64,000 bases of DNA, taken from NCBI RefSeq assembly GCF_003148775.1, contig NZ_QGGW01000004.1, forward strand, positions 310,001-374,000. Direction: 5' to 3'. Positions 1-9,691 of the stretch are shown here, one piece after another. The position numbers and the translations under genes are program-made. Every line of letters starts with the position of its first letter. Within the stretch, counting starts at the first letter, position 1. Source of the stretch: Roseicyclus mahoneyensis (GTDB taxonomy: Bacteria > Pseudomonadota > Alphaproteobacteria > Rhodobacterales > Rhodobacteraceae). The notes under the pieces are model-generated. The model saw only the letters and a list, made by a program, of their open reading frames with translations. It did no database searches and had not been told where the DNA came from.

Positions 1-2030
1 AAGGCGCGCTCTACGATCCCGCCGACGGCGATATCGACCCGGCACAGGTGACGCAGGCGCTGGCCAAGGGCGCGCGCGATCTGGGGGCCAAGATCGTGCG
101 CTTTTGCCCGGCCACGGGCGTCAGCCGCGAGAATGGCCTTTGGATCGTGCACACCGATCAGGGCGACATCCGCTGCGAAATCGTGGTGAACGCGGCGGGC
201 TATTATGCGCAGCGCGTGGGAGAATGGTTCAAGCCTTTCGGCGGGCGCACGGTGCCGATGATGGTGATGAGCCACCAATATCTGATCTTCGACGAGGTGC
301 CCGCCGTGCGCGACTGGGCCAAGGCCGCGGGCCACAAGCTGCCGCTTTTGCGCGATGTCGATACCTCCTACTACCTCCGGCAGGAGAAGAACGGCTTCAA
401 CCTTGGCCCCTACGAGCGGAACTGCCGGGCGCATTGGACCACGCCCGACGATCCGTTGCCTGAGGATTTCAGCTTTCAGCTCTATCCCGACGACCTCGAC
501 CGGCTGTCCTTCCAGATCGAGGATGCGATGGCCCGCGTGCCCGTACTGGCCGAAGCGGGGCTGGCACGCGTCATCAACGGCCCCATCCCCTACACGCCCG
601 ACGGCAACCCGCTGATCGGGCCAATGCCGGGCGTGCCCAACGCGTTCGAGGCCTGCGTCTTTACCTTTGGCATCGCGCAGGGCGGCGGCGCGGGCAAGGT
701 TTTGGCCGAATGGGTGACGCAAGGGGCCACCGAATGGGACATGTGGTCATGCGACCCGCGCCGCTTCACGGATTACACCGACCATGACTATTGCGTGGCC
801 AAGGGGATGGAAGTTTACGGCCATGAATATGCGATGCATTTCCCTTGGGCGCGCTGGCCTGCCGCGCCCGATCGCAAGGTCTCGCCGGTCCATGACCGGG
901 TGAAGGCACTCGGCGGCCAGATGGGCGCCTATGCGGGGTGGGAGCGGGCGAACTGGTTCGCAAAAGCTGGCGATGATGTGTCCGAGGCCGCGACGCAGAC
1001 ATGGAACCGCGCGGGCCCATGGGAAGCGCGCATCCGTGAGGAATGCGAGGCGGTGCGGGATGGTGTCGGCGTGCTGGACCTGCCGGGCTTTTCCCGGTTC
1101 AGGCTGACGGGCAAAGGTGCGGGCGACTGGCTCTTGGGCAAGATCGCGGGCGGGTTGCCCGCGCCGGGGCGATTGACGCTGGCCTATTTCCCCGACGCGA
1201 GGGGCCGGATCGTGACAGAGATGTCGGTCGCCTGCCACGGGCCGGACGAGTTCACGCTGATCACGGCGGCCGTGGCGCAATGGCATGACCTGGAATGGCT
1301 GAGGCGCGACCTTGCGCCGGGGCTGTCGCTGACCGACCAGAGCCGCGAAATCTCGACGCTGATCGTCACTGGCCCCGAGGCGCGGCGGTTGATGGAGACC
1401 GTGGGCACCGAGGGCGACCTGCATCTGCCATGGCTCAGCCATCAAGACGCCATCGTGGCAGGGCGGCGCTGCTGGCTTGCGCGGGTATCCTTCGCGGGCG
1501 AACTGGGGTGGGAAATACACGCCGAAAACGCTGCGATCCCGGATGTTTACGAGGCGATCCTGAAAGCAGGCGCCAAACCCTTCGGCATGTTCGCACTGAA
1601 CAGCTTGCGGATCGAAAAGGGCTACCGCGCATGGAAGGGTGACCTGTCGACCGATTACAGCCTGTTGCAGGGCGGGCTTGACCGCTTCATCCGCTGGGGC
1701 AAGCCACAGGATTTCCCCGGCAAGCAGGCGCTTATGGCCGAGAAACAGGCCGGCGTGACCAAACGCTTCGTCACACTGGTGGTCGATGCCGGCGTGGCGG
1801 ACGCGCCCTACATGTCGACGCTTTGGCACGGGGGGCAGGTGGTCGGCGAGACGACCAGCGGCGCCTGGGGCTACCGCGTCGGAACATCCATCGCGCTGGG
1901 GATGCTGCGCGCCGATCTGACCGCGCCGGGGACCGAGGTGGAGGTCGATATCTTCGGGCAGCGTCACCGCGCGGTGGTGCTGCCTGACGCGCCCCTCTGG
2001 GACCCCGCCAACGCGCGGCTGAGGGCGTGA
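1..2030 (+). CDS. FAD-dependent dimethylglycine/sarcosine dehydrogenase-like protein with GcvT domain (5' truncated)
   Basis: The reading frame is open from the first complete codon at base 3, so the gene starts outside the window; at least 675 residues are present. The first part is the substrate and C-terminal portion of a DAO-type flavoprotein (NGPIPYTPDGNPLIGP, then a Gly-rich FAD-contact stretch FGIAQGGGAGK). From about residue 295 there is a GcvT/aminomethyltransferase-like half with the family segments RIEKGYRAW and FAGELGWEI. The family oxidatively demethylates N-methylated glycines, usually passing the one-carbon unit to tetrahydrofolate. It ends two bases before the ATG of a paralogous flavoprotein, so the two are probably co-transcribed. 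The exact substrate cannot be told from sequence; the N-terminal dinucleotide-binding motif is not visible. Confidence 0.85.
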   Translation, partial: GALYDPADGDIDPAQVTQALAKGARDLGAKIVRFCPATGVSRENGLWIVHTDQGDIRCEIVVNAAGYYAQRVGEWFKPFGGRTVPMMVMSHQYLIFDEVPAVRDWAKAAGHKLPLLRDVDTSYYLRQEKNGFNLGPYERNCRAHWTTPDDPLPEDFSFQLYPDDLDRLSFQIEDAMARVPVLAEAGLARVINGPIPYTPDGNPLIGPMPGVPNAFEACVFTFGIAQGGGAGKVLAEWVTQGATEWDMWSCDPRRFTDYTDHDYCVAKGMEVYGHEYAMHFPWARWPAAPDRKVSPVHDRVKALGGQMGAYAGWERANWFAKAGDDVSEAATQTWNRAGPWEARIREECEAVRDGVGVLDLPGFSRFRLTGKGAGDWLLGKIAGGLPAPGRLTLAYFPDARGRIVTEMSVACHGPDEFTLITAAVAQWHDLEWLRRDLAPGLSLTDQSREISTLIVTGPEARRLMETVGTEGDLHLPWLSHQDAIVAGRRCWLARVSFAGELGWEIHAENAAIPDVYEAILKAGAKPFGMFALNSLRIEKGYRAWKGDLSTDYSLLQGGLDRFIRWGKPQDFPGKQALMAEKQAGVTKRFVTLVVDAGVADAPYMSTLWHGGQVVGETTSGAWGYRVGTSIALGMLRADLTAPGTEVEVDIFGQRHRAVVLPDAPLWDPANARLRA

Positions 2031-2032
2031 GC

Positions 2033-4474
2033 ATGACCCTTCCAACACATGCCCGCGCGGTGATCATCGGCGGCGGCGTCTCGGGCTGTTCGGTCGCCTA
2101 TCATCTGGCGAAGCTGGGCTGGACCGACATCGTGCTGCTGGAACGCAAGCAGCTTACCTGCGGCACCACATGGCATGCGGCGGGGCTGGTCGGGCAGTTG
2201 CGCGGGTCGCAGAACATGACGCGGCTGGCCAAATATTCCGCCGACCTCTACCTGCGGCTCGAAGCGGAAACCGGCATTGCGACCGGCATGCGGCAGGTCG
2301 GCTCCATCTCACTCGGGCTGACCGCCGACCGGCGCGAGGAACTGCTGCGGCAGGCGACGCTGGCGCGCGCCTTCGGGGTCGAGGTGCACGAGATCACCAC
2401 CGCCGAGGTGCGCGCGATGTATCCGCATGTGGAGGTGGGCGATGTCACCTGCGCGGTCCACCTGCCCGGCGACGGTCAATGCGACCCGGCCAATATCGCC
2501 ATGGCGCTGGCCAAGGGCGCGCGGATGGCGGGCGCAAGGATCGTCGAAGGGGTGAAGGTGACGCGTGTTACCGACGATGGCCGCCGCGTCACCGGTGTGG
2601 ATTGGGAGAGCGAGAGCGATACCGGCCATATCGCCGCCGATGTCGTCATCAACTGCGGCGGCATGTGGGGTCGCGATCTGGCCGCAAAATCCGGCGTCAC
2701 GCTGCCGCTGCATGCTTGCGAGCACTTCTACCTCGTCACGGAACCCATTGACGGGCTTGGGCATCTGCCTGTGTTGCGGGTGCCCGACGAATGCGCCTAT
2801 TACAAATCGGACGCAGGCAAGATGATGCTGGGCGCGTTTGAACCCCGCGCCAAACCCTGGGGCATGGGCGGCATTCCGGAGGATTTCTGTTTCGACGCGC
2901 TGCCCGAGGATTTCGACCATTTCGCGCCCATCCTCGAACAAGCGACCCAACGAATGCCGCTGTTCCAGACGGCGGGCATCCACACCTTCTTCAACGGGCC
3001 CGAAAGCTTCACCCCCGATGACCGCTACTATCTGGGCGAGGCGCCGGAACTGGGCGGCTACTGGGTCGCGGCGGGCTACAATTCCATCGGCATCGTGTCC
3101 TCGGGCGGGGCTGGCATGGCGCTGGCGCATTGGATCGCGGAAGGCGCGCCCCCCTTCGACCTGTGGGAGGTCGATATCCGCCGCGCGCAGCCCTTCCAGC
3201 GCAACCGGCGTTACCTGAAGGAGCGCGTGACCGAGACACTTGGCCTGCTCTACGCCGATCACTGGCCCTATCGGCAGGTCGAAACCGCGCGCGGGGTGCG
3301 GCGCTCGCCCGTGCATGAGCACCTTAAAGCCGCGGGCGCGGTCTTTGGTGAGGTCGCGGGATGGGAACGCGCGAACTGGTTCGCCCTGCCCGGCCAGAGC
3401 CGCGCATACCGCTACGACTGGCACCGGCAAAACTGGTTGGACAACCAGCGCGCCGAGCATCTGGCGGTGCGGCAGGGCGTTGGCCTGTTTGACATGACAT
3501 CCTTTGGCAAGATCCGGGTCGAGGGGCGGGATGCCTGCGCCTTTCTCAACCACCTTTGCGCGAACGAGTTGGATGTGGAGGCGGGCCGCGTCGTGTATAC
3601 CCAGATGCTGAACGACCGGGGCGGCATCGAAAGCGATCTGACCGTCACGCGCCTGTCGGAAACCGCTTTTCTGCTGGTCGTGCCGGGCGCGACGCTCAGG
3701 CGCGATCTGGCATGGCTACGCAAACACGCAGGCGAAAGCTTCGTCACCATCACCGACATGACGGCGGGCGAGGCGGTGTTTTGCGTCATGGGACCGAAAG
3801 CCCGAGACCTGATGCAGGCGGTCAGCCCCGATGACCTGACGAACGCCGGTTTCCCCTTTGCCACCGCGCGGGAAATCGAGATCGGCCTCGGCCTCGCCCG
3901 TGCGCACCGCATCTCCTACGTCGGCGAATTGGGGTGGGAACTCTATGTATCGACCGACATGGCCGCCCATGTCTTCGAGACGCTGACGCAGGCGGGTGCG
4001 GATCAAGGGCTGAGGCTCTGCGGGCTGCATGCGCTGGATTCGTGCCGGATCGAAAAGGCCTACCGCCATTTCGGCCATGACATCACCGACGAGGATCATG
4101 TGCTGGAGGCGGGGTTGGGCTTTGCCGTGCGCATGCAAAAGCCCGATTTCATGGGCCGCGACGCGGTGTTGCGCAAGCGCGAGACGGGGCTTTCGCGCCG
4201 CCTTGTCCAGTTCCGGCTGGAGAACCCGGAGCCGATGCTGTTTCACAACGAGGCCGTGGTGCGCGAGGGCAAGATCGTGTCGATCCTGACCTCGGGCAAT
4301 TACGGCCATGCGCTCGGCGGGGCCGTGGGGCTTGGCTATGTCCCCTGCCCAGATGAGACGCCCGAGGCCGTGCTCTCCTCAACCTACGAGATCGAAGTGG
4401 CCGGGGTCCGGCACGCGGCGCGGGCAAGCCTTGCGCCTATGTATGACCCGCAATCGCAAAGGGTACGCCAATGA
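2033..4474 (+). CDS. FAD-dependent dimethylglycine/sarcosine dehydrogenase-like protein with GcvT domain
   Basis: 813 residues. It has an N-terminal FAD-binding fold (IIGGGVSGCSVAYHL) followed by TTWHAAGL, the segment whose His carries covalent FAD in mitochondrial dimethylglycine and sarcosine dehydrogenases. A DAO domain runs to about residue 380 and a GcvT-like folate domain fills the rest (RIEKAYRHFG, YVGELGWEL). The ATG at 2033 is preferred over an upstream GTG at 2027 because GAGG lies about 8 bases before it. The product is paralogous to the gene before it. It overlaps the following MttB gene by ATGA, indicating translational coupling. Its likely role is oxidative removal of N-methyl groups from a betaine-derived amine; the substrate is inferred from context only. 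Confidence 0.88.
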   Translation: MTLPTHARAVIIGGGVSGCSVAYHLAKLGWTDIVLLERKQLTCGTTWHAAGLVGQLRGSQNMTRLAKYSADLYLRLEAETGIATGMRQVGSISLGLTADRREELLRQATLARAFGVEVHEITTAEVRAMYPHVEVGDVTCAVHLPGDGQCDPANIAMALAKGARMAGARIVEGVKVTRVTDDGRRVTGVDWESESDTGHIAADVVINCGGMWGRDLAAKSGVTLPLHACEHFYLVTEPIDGLGHLPVLRVPDECAYYKSDAGKMMLGAFEPRAKPWGMGGIPEDFCFDALPEDFDHFAPILEQATQRMPLFQTAGIHTFFNGPESFTPDDRYYLGEAPELGGYWVAAGYNSIGIVSSGGAGMALAHWIAEGAPPFDLWEVDIRRAQPFQRNRRYLKERVTETLGLLYADHWPYRQVETARGVRRSPVHEHLKAAGAVFGEVAGWERANWFALPGQSRAYRYDWHRQNWLDNQRAEHLAVRQGVGLFDMTSFGKIRVEGRDACAFLNHLCANELDVEAGRVVYTQMLNDRGGIESDLTVTRLSETAFLLVVPGATLRRDLAWLRKHAGESFVTITDMTAGEAVFCVMGPKARDLMQAVSPDDLTNAGFPFATAREIEIGLGLARAHRISYVGELGWELYVSTDMAAHVFETLTQAGADQGLRLCGLHALDSCRIEKAYRHFGHDITDEDHVLEAGLGFAVRMQKPDFMGRDAVLRKRETGLSRRLVQFRLENPEPMLFHNEAVVREGKIVSILTSGNYGHALGGAVGLGYVPCPDETPEAVLSSTYEIEVAGVRHAARASLAPMYDPQSQRVRQ

Positions 4475-6018
4475 GCGTCGAGATCGAAGACAAGCGTGGA
4501 AACCGTCGCGGCGGGGGCCGTGCGGCGCGTGTGGCAACCCGCATGGCGCCCTTGGCCGACGATTTGCGCCCGGTGCGGGCGGGGCTATCGGGCGGGCAAT
4601 ACAATCCGCTGACGGAAGCCGGCGTTCTGCGCATCCACGAAGCGGCGCTCGACGCGCTGGAACAGGTGGGGCTGAGCCAAGCGCCCGCGACCGGCGTCGC
4701 CGCCATGGTCGCGGCGGGCGCGGTGCAGGGCGACGATGGCCGCCTGCGCTTTCCCCGCGCGCTGGTCGAGGACATGCTCGCCAAGGCCGCGCGCGGCATC
4801 ACGCTTTTTGGCCGCGACCCGCGCCATCACCTCGACCTGTCGGGCACGCGGGTGCATTACGGCACGGCGGGCGCGGCCGTGAACCATGTCGATCCGGTCA
4901 CGGGCGATTACCGCCCCTCGACCGCGCGCGATCTCTATGACGCGGCGCGGCTGGCCCATCACCTCGACAACATCCATTTCTTTCAACGCACGATGGTCTG
5001 CTGCGATGTGCCCGACCTGATCGAAATGGACCTCAACACGCTTTACGCCTGTCTTGCGGGCACCACCAAGCATGTTGGCACGTCATTCTCGGACCCCGCC
5101 GCCGTGGCGCCGGGGATGGAGCTGATCCACCTTGTCGCGGGCGGTGAGGCCGCATGGCGCGAGATGCCTTTCGTCTCGCTGTCCAACTGTTTCGTCGTTC
5201 CGCCGATGAAATTCGCCACCGAAAGCTGCGAGACGATGGAGGCCTGCATCCGCGCGGGCATGCCGATCCTGCTGTTGTCGGCGGGGCAAGCCGGCGCGAC
5301 AGCCCCCGCCCCCATCGCGGCGGCCATCGTGCAGGCGGTGGCGGAATGCCTCGCGGGCGTCGTCTACGTCAATGCCATCGCGCCGGGGCATCCGGCGGTC
5401 TTCGGCACGTGGCCCTTCGTCTCGGACCTGCGGTCGGGCGCGATGTCGGGAGGCTCGGCGGAACAGGGTCTGCTGACGGCGGGCTGCGCGCAGATGCACC
5501 GGTTCTACGGTCTGCCGGGGGGCGCTGCGGCGGGGATGACGGATGCCAAGCTGCCCGACATGCAGGCGGGTTGGGAACAGGGCATCACCAATGTGATGGC
5601 GGGGCTCTCGGGGCTGAACCTCGTCTACGAATCGGTCGGCATGTATGCCTCGCTCATGGGGTTCTGCCCCGAGGGGATGGTGCTGGGCGACGATCTGATC
5701 GGGCAGGCGCAGCGCTGCGTGCGCGGCATCGACGTGACCGAGGATGCGGTCTCGCTCGACGTGATGAAGGCCGTGTGCCTTGATGGCGGGCCGGGCCATT
5801 ATCTGGGCTCGGACCAGACGCTGGCCTTGATGCAGACCGAATACCTCTATCCACAGATCGCCAACCGCATGACGCCCAAGGATTGGGATGGCGCGGGGCG
5901 GCCGGATCTTCTGACCGGCGCCCGCCGCCGCAAGGAGACCATCTTGCAGATGGCGCCCCTACAGGTCCCGCCCGAGATCGACCGGGCGGTGCGGGCAAAG
6001 GTGGCGATCCGGTTCTGA
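4471..6018 (+). CDS. trimethylamine methyltransferase (MttB) family protein, non-pyrrolysine type
   Basis: 515 residues matching the MttB superfamily TIM-barrel: a central EMDLNTLYACLAGTTKHVG stretch, the GGSAEQGLLTAGCAQ segment and a C-terminal YLGSDQTLALMQTEYLYP region. The reading frame has no internal amber codon, so it is of the pyrrolysine-free type, some members of which demethylate glycine betaine, proline betaine or carnitine and load a corrinoid protein. It starts by ATGA overlap with the upstream dehydrogenase and is followed 146 bases later by an ABC importer. No corrinoid-binding protein gene lies beside it. The N-terminal 25 residues are Arg/Gly-rich and look disordered. Substrate and methyl acceptor are unknown. 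Confidence 0.85.
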   Translation: MSVEIEDKRGNRRGGGRAARVATRMAPLADDLRPVRAGLSGGQYNPLTEAGVLRIHEAALDALEQVGLSQAPATGVAAMVAAGAVQGDDGRLRFPRALVEDMLAKAARGITLFGRDPRHHLDLSGTRVHYGTAGAAVNHVDPVTGDYRPSTARDLYDAARLAHHLDNIHFFQRTMVCCDVPDLIEMDLNTLYACLAGTTKHVGTSFSDPAAVAPGMELIHLVAGGEAAWREMPFVSLSNCFVVPPMKFATESCETMEACIRAGMPILLLSAGQAGATAPAPIAAAIVQAVAECLAGVVYVNAIAPGHPAVFGTWPFVSDLRSGAMSGGSAEQGLLTAGCAQMHRFYGLPGGAAAGMTDAKLPDMQAGWEQGITNVMAGLSGLNLVYESVGMYASLMGFCPEGMVLGDDLIGQAQRCVRGIDVTEDAVSLDVMKAVCLDGGPGHYLGSDQTLALMQTEYLYPQIANRMTPKDWDGAGRPDLLTGARRRKETILQMAPLQVPPEIDRAVRAKVAIRF

Positions 6019-6164
6019 CAGCCGGCGCGCACTGTCACGGCCACTTCATGGGTTCCCCTATAGGGTGGTCCATGTATGATCCGCGCGGAAGCTGGCGCAC
6101 AGGGGGTCGTCCCCGGCGACCGGCGACGTGCAATCTGCGCGCAACGCACCAGGGAGAACAGACC

Positions 6165-7736
6165 ATGACATCACGCATTCTTTCCGCACCCGCACGCGGC
6201 GGCGTTTCCCGCCGTGGCATCTTGCAAGGTGCCGCAGCGCTTGGCGCCGCGGGCCTGATCCTGCCCTATGGCGCGAAAGCCGCCCGGGCCCAGACCCGCG
6301 GCGGCACCTTCCGCATCGGCCTTGGCCATGGGTCCACCACCGACAGCCTCGATCCGGGCCTGTGGGACAACCTCTATGTTCAGGTCTTTGCCGCCTCGCG
6401 CCACAACCAGCTGATCGAAGTCGGCGCCGATGGCCAGCTTGTGCCGGAAATGGCGACAAGCTGGGAAAGTGCCGATGGCGTGACCTGGGTCTTTGCGATC
6501 CGGCAGGGCGTGAGCTTTCATTCCGGGCGCGATGTGACGGTCGATGACGTGGTCGCCTCGATCAACCATCACCGGGGCGATGATGCGACCAGCGCGATCA
6601 AGACGCTGCTGTCGGCCATCACCGATGTGCGCGCTGACGGGCAGAATGTCGTCATCACGCTGGAGGCGGCCAACGCCGACCTGCCCTACCTGATGACCGA
6701 CTATCACATCCCGATCATGCCGGCGGTGGATGGGCGGATCGACCCGGCCTCGACCGACGGGGTCGGCCCCTACATCGTCGAAAGCTACGAGCCGGGCGTG
6801 CAGGCCTCGCTCACGCGAAACTCCAACTACTGGAAGGAAAACCGCGCGTGGTTCGACCGGGTGGAAATCCTGTCGATCCTCGACCCGGCCGCGCGCCTGA
6901 ACGCGCTGATCACCGGCGAGGTGCATCTGATCGACCAGGTCGATCCGGCGACCATCGGCATGCTCGAAGGCCGCAACGTGGCGCGCATCTTGTCGATCCC
7001 GGCCAACGCGCATTACGTTTTCCCGATGGATGCGCGCGCGGCCCCGTTCAACGACAACAACGTGCGGCTGGCGCTGAAATACGCGCTTGACCGGCAGGCG
7101 ATGGTCGACACGATCCTTGGCGGCCATGGCGCGGTGTCGAACGACAACCCGATCGGGCCGGCGAACCGCTATTTCTTCGCCGAGATGGAGCCCAAGGGCT
7201 ACGACCCCGACCGCGCGCGCTACCACCTGCAGCAAGCTGGGCTCGAGAGCCTCGATGTGACGCTCAAGGCGGCGGATGCGGCGTTCTCGGGCGCGGTCGA
7301 TGCGGCCTCCATGTTCTCGGAGAACGCGCGGGCGGCGGGCATCAACATCACCGTCGACCGGGTGCCGAACGATGGCTACTGGGACAATGTGTGGATGAAG
7401 GAACCGTTTGTGGCCAGCTACTGGGGTGGCCGCGCGGTGGAGGACCACATGTTCACCACCGCCTATGCCTCGGGCGCGGACTGGAACGACAGTTTCTGGT
7501 CGAACGAACGCTTCGACGAATTGTTGGTCGCCGCAAGGTCCGAGGTGGACGAGTCCCTGCGCCGTGAGATGTATCACGAGATGCAGCAGATCGTGTCCTA
7601 TGAGGGTTCGGTCGTCATCCCGATGTACAACAACTTCGTCATGGCGGTCGCCAATGGCGTGGGCACGCCCGAGCAGATCGGATCGAACTGGAACCTCGAC
7701 GGGTTCCGCTGCGTCGAACGCTGGTGGATGGCCTGA
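6165..7736 (+). CDS. ABC transporter substrate-binding protein, family 5 (dipeptide/opine/nickel type), Tat-exported
   Basis: 523 residues. A twin-arginine signal (SRRGILQGAAALGAAGLIL) ends near KAARAQ, so the protein is exported folded to the periplasm. The mature part is a typical SBP_bac_5 protein: VPEMATSWESADGVTWVF near the N-terminus, a DVTVDDVVASI segment and a GVGPYIVESYEPG stretch. ATG at 6165 is chosen because AGGGAG precedes it by about 8 bases and the signal begins there; the frame stays open upstream but is unlikely to be coding. It heads the importer and presumably captures the N-methylated compound handled by the upstream enzymes. A stable hairpin follows the stop codon. Confidence 0.9.
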   Translation: MTSRILSAPARGGVSRRGILQGAAALGAAGLILPYGAKAARAQTRGGTFRIGLGHGSTTDSLDPGLWDNLYVQVFAASRHNQLIEVGADGQLVPEMATSWESADGVTWVFAIRQGVSFHSGRDVTVDDVVASINHHRGDDATSAIKTLLSAITDVRADGQNVVITLEAANADLPYLMTDYHIPIMPAVDGRIDPASTDGVGPYIVESYEPGVQASLTRNSNYWKENRAWFDRVEILSILDPAARLNALITGEVHLIDQVDPATIGMLEGRNVARILSIPANAHYVFPMDARAAPFNDNNVRLALKYALDRQAMVDTILGGHGAVSNDNPIGPANRYFFAEMEPKGYDPDRARYHLQQAGLESLDVTLKAADAAFSGAVDAASMFSENARAAGINITVDRVPNDGYWDNVWMKEPFVASYWGGRAVEDHMFTTAYASGADWNDSFWSNERFDELLVAARSEVDESLRREMYHEMQQIVSYEGSVVIPMYNNFVMAVANGVGTPEQIGSNWNLDGFRCVERWWMA

Positions 7737-7747
7737 CCCATCCGCGC

Positions 7748-7774
7748 CGCCCGGCCCCTGAAAAGGGCCGGGCG
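7748..7774 (+). terminator. intercistronic GC-rich hairpin after the substrate-binding protein gene
   Basis: Perfect 10-bp stem (CGCCCGGCCC with GGGCCGGGCG) around a 7-base loop, 12 bases after the stop codon. There is no T-run, so it is more likely an mRNA-stabilising or partial attenuating structure that lets the binding protein be made in excess over the permeases than a full terminator. Confidence 0.5.
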
Positions 7775-7827
7775 GGATTTCCCCTGACGACAAGGCGGAG
7801 GGCGGGGTTCTGGCCAATCTGATCACG

Positions 7828-8763
7828 ATGATCCTGACGCGCATCGCGCTGGGCGTCGGGCTTTTGTTCGTCGTGTCGCTGGTGATCTTCTGGGCGACCG
7901 AGCTATTGCCCGGCGACCTTGCCACGCAGCTTCTGGGCCAATCGGCCACGCCCGAGACGGTGGCAGCGTTGCGCGCGCAACTGGGCCTGAACGACCCTGC
8001 ACCCGTGCGCTACTGGGCCTGGCTGACCGGTGCCTTGACCGGCGATTTCGGCGTCTCGCTGGCCAACAACCGCCCCATCGCCGACCTGATCGGGGCGCGG
8101 CTGGGCAATACCGTGTTCCTTGCGCTTTATGCCGCCGCGCTTTCCGTGCCCATCGCGCTGACGCTGGGCATCCTGAGTGCGCTGTGGCGCAATTCGATCT
8201 TCGACCGGATGGCCAATGCAGGGGCACTGGGGGCGATATCCCTGCCCGAGTTCTTCATCGCCTATATCCTTGTGCTGTGGCTGGCGCAGACGGGGTTTTT
8301 CCCGTCCATGGTGCGGATCAATCCGACGACCACCTTCGGGGACAGGCTCTACATGACCTTTCTGCCCGCGCTGACGCTGACGCTGGTGGTGACCGCCCAC
8401 ATGATGCGGATGACGCGGGCTGCGATCATCAACCTGATGGCCAGCCCCTATATCGAGATGGCGCGCCTCAAGGGGCTGTCGCCGCTCAGGATCGTGCTGC
8501 GCCACGCGCTGCCCAATGCGCTGGCGCCCATCATCAACGTGGTGGCCCTCAACCTGGCCTACCTCATCACCGGCGTCGTGGTGGTCGAGGTGGTCTTTGT
8601 CTATCCCGGCCTTGGGCAATTGATGGTGGATGCGGTGTCGAACCGCGACATCGCGGTGGTGCAGGCCATCGCGCTGATCTTTGCCGCCGCCTATATCGGC
8701 CTGAACCTCATCGCGGATGTGCTGTCGACCATCACCAACCCGCGCCTGATGCACCGGAGGTAG
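7828..8763 (+). CDS. ABC transporter permease, DppB/OppB type
   Basis: 311 residues with about six hydrophobic membrane segments and the BPD_transp_1 signature near residues 200-240 (EMARLKGLSPLRIVLRHALPN, the EAA-like loop that contacts the ATPase). It forms the inner-membrane channel with the next gene. The ATG at 7828 is the first standard start, but the purine-rich ribosome-binding-like stretch (7794-7806) lies more than 20 bases upstream, so a non-standard CTG start at 7810 or 7819 is possible. It is followed after 4 bases by the second permease. Confidence 0.9.
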   Translation: MILTRIALGVGLLFVVSLVIFWATELLPGDLATQLLGQSATPETVAALRAQLGLNDPAPVRYWAWLTGALTGDFGVSLANNRPIADLIGARLGNTVFLALYAAALSVPIALTLGILSALWRNSIFDRMANAGALGAISLPEFFIAYILVLWLAQTGFFPSMVRINPTTTFGDRLYMTFLPALTLTLVVTAHMMRMTRAAIINLMASPYIEMARLKGLSPLRIVLRHALPNALAPIINVVALNLAYLITGVVVVEVVFVYPGLGQLMVDAVSNRDIAVVQAIALIFAAAYIGLNLIADVLSTITNPRLMHRR

Positions 8764-8767
8764 CGCG

Positions 8768-9691
8768 ATGGGTTTCGCCGCCTCCGTGACGCTGGGCCTC
8801 GCGGGCCTGTTCGCCCTTGCGTGGGTGTTGCGTGCGGGCGCGCGGGCCCTGCTGACCGGCCACTCCCGCAGCATCGCCAGTGACATGCCGCTGACCGCCG
8901 CCTTTGGCCTGCTGGTGATCGTGATCTATGCCTTCGTCGCCATTGCCGCGCCCCTGCTCGCCCCCTTTCCCGAACGCGACATCGTGGGCACGCAGTTCCA
9001 AGCGTGGTCGGCGGACCATCCCCTTGGCACCGACCGGATCGGGCGCGACATGCTCTCGCGCCTCATCTACGGTGCGCGCAACACCGTGGGCATCGCCTTT
9101 GCCACCACCGCGCTGGCCTTTGTGGTGGGCTCGCTTCTGGGGCTCTGGGCGGCGCTGACGGGCGGCTGGCTCGACCAGATCCTGTCGCGCTTCGTCGATG
9201 CGCTGATGGCGATTCCGGCGCTGATCTTCTCGCTCTTGCTGCTCACGATCTTCGGGACGTCCGTCTTGTCGCTGATCCTTGTCATCGCCGCCGTCGACGC
9301 CACGCGGGTCTTTCGTCTGGCCCGGTCGGTGGCCCAAGGCATCGTGGTGATGGATTACATCGAGGCCGCGCGCCTGCGCGGTGAAGGCGCGTGGTTCTTG
9401 ATCCGGCGCGAGATCTTGCCCAATGCCATGGCGCCGCTGGTGGCCGAGTTCGGCCTGCGCTTTTGCTTTGTCTTTTTGTCGATTTCCTCGCTCAGCTTTC
9501 TGGGGCTGGGGATCAAGCCACCGACAGCCGACTGGGGCAGCATGGTGCGCGACAACGCCACGCTCATCACCTTTGGCGATGTCACGCCGCTGTTGCCGGC
9601 GGGCTGCATCGCGCTGCTGACGGTGGCGGTGAATTTCGTGGTCGACTGGCAGCTCTACCGCGCCTCGGGCCTGCGGGAGGCCACGCAATGA
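8768..9691 (+). CDS. ABC transporter permease, DppC/OppC type
   Basis: 307 residues. Residues 1-70 hold an N-terminal membrane helix and the OppC_N-like segment, followed by the transport domain with HPLGTDRIGRDMLSRLIYGAR, a strong DppC-type signature, and the EAA loop MDYIEAARLRGEGAWFLIRREILPN shortened here to its key EAARLRG core. It partners the preceding permease. The stop codon overlaps the ATG of the ATPase gene (ATGA), so the two are translationally coupled. Confidence 0.9.
   Translation: MGFAASVTLGLAGLFALAWVLRAGARALLTGHSRSIASDMPLTAAFGLLVIVIYAFVAIAAPLLAPFPERDIVGTQFQAWSADHPLGTDRIGRDMLSRLIYGARNTVGIAFATTALAFVVGSLLGLWAALTGGWLDQILSRFVDALMAIPALIFSLLLLTIFGTSVLSLILVIAAVDATRVFRLARSVAQGIVVMDYIEAARLRGEGAWFLIRREILPNAMAPLVAEFGLRFCFVFLSISSLSFLGLGIKPPTADWGSMVRDNATLITFGDVTPLLPAGCIALLTVAVNFVVDWQLYRASGLREATQ

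Noticed and set aside
747-2048. Long open frames on the minus strand opposite the dehydrogenase genes
   Set aside because: They mirror the coding frame in high-GC DNA; the plus-strand proteins have clear family motifs and the antisense ones do not.
4471-6018. Pyrrolysine-containing MttB
   Set aside because: The frame has no internal TAG, and no pyl genes were seen in the window.
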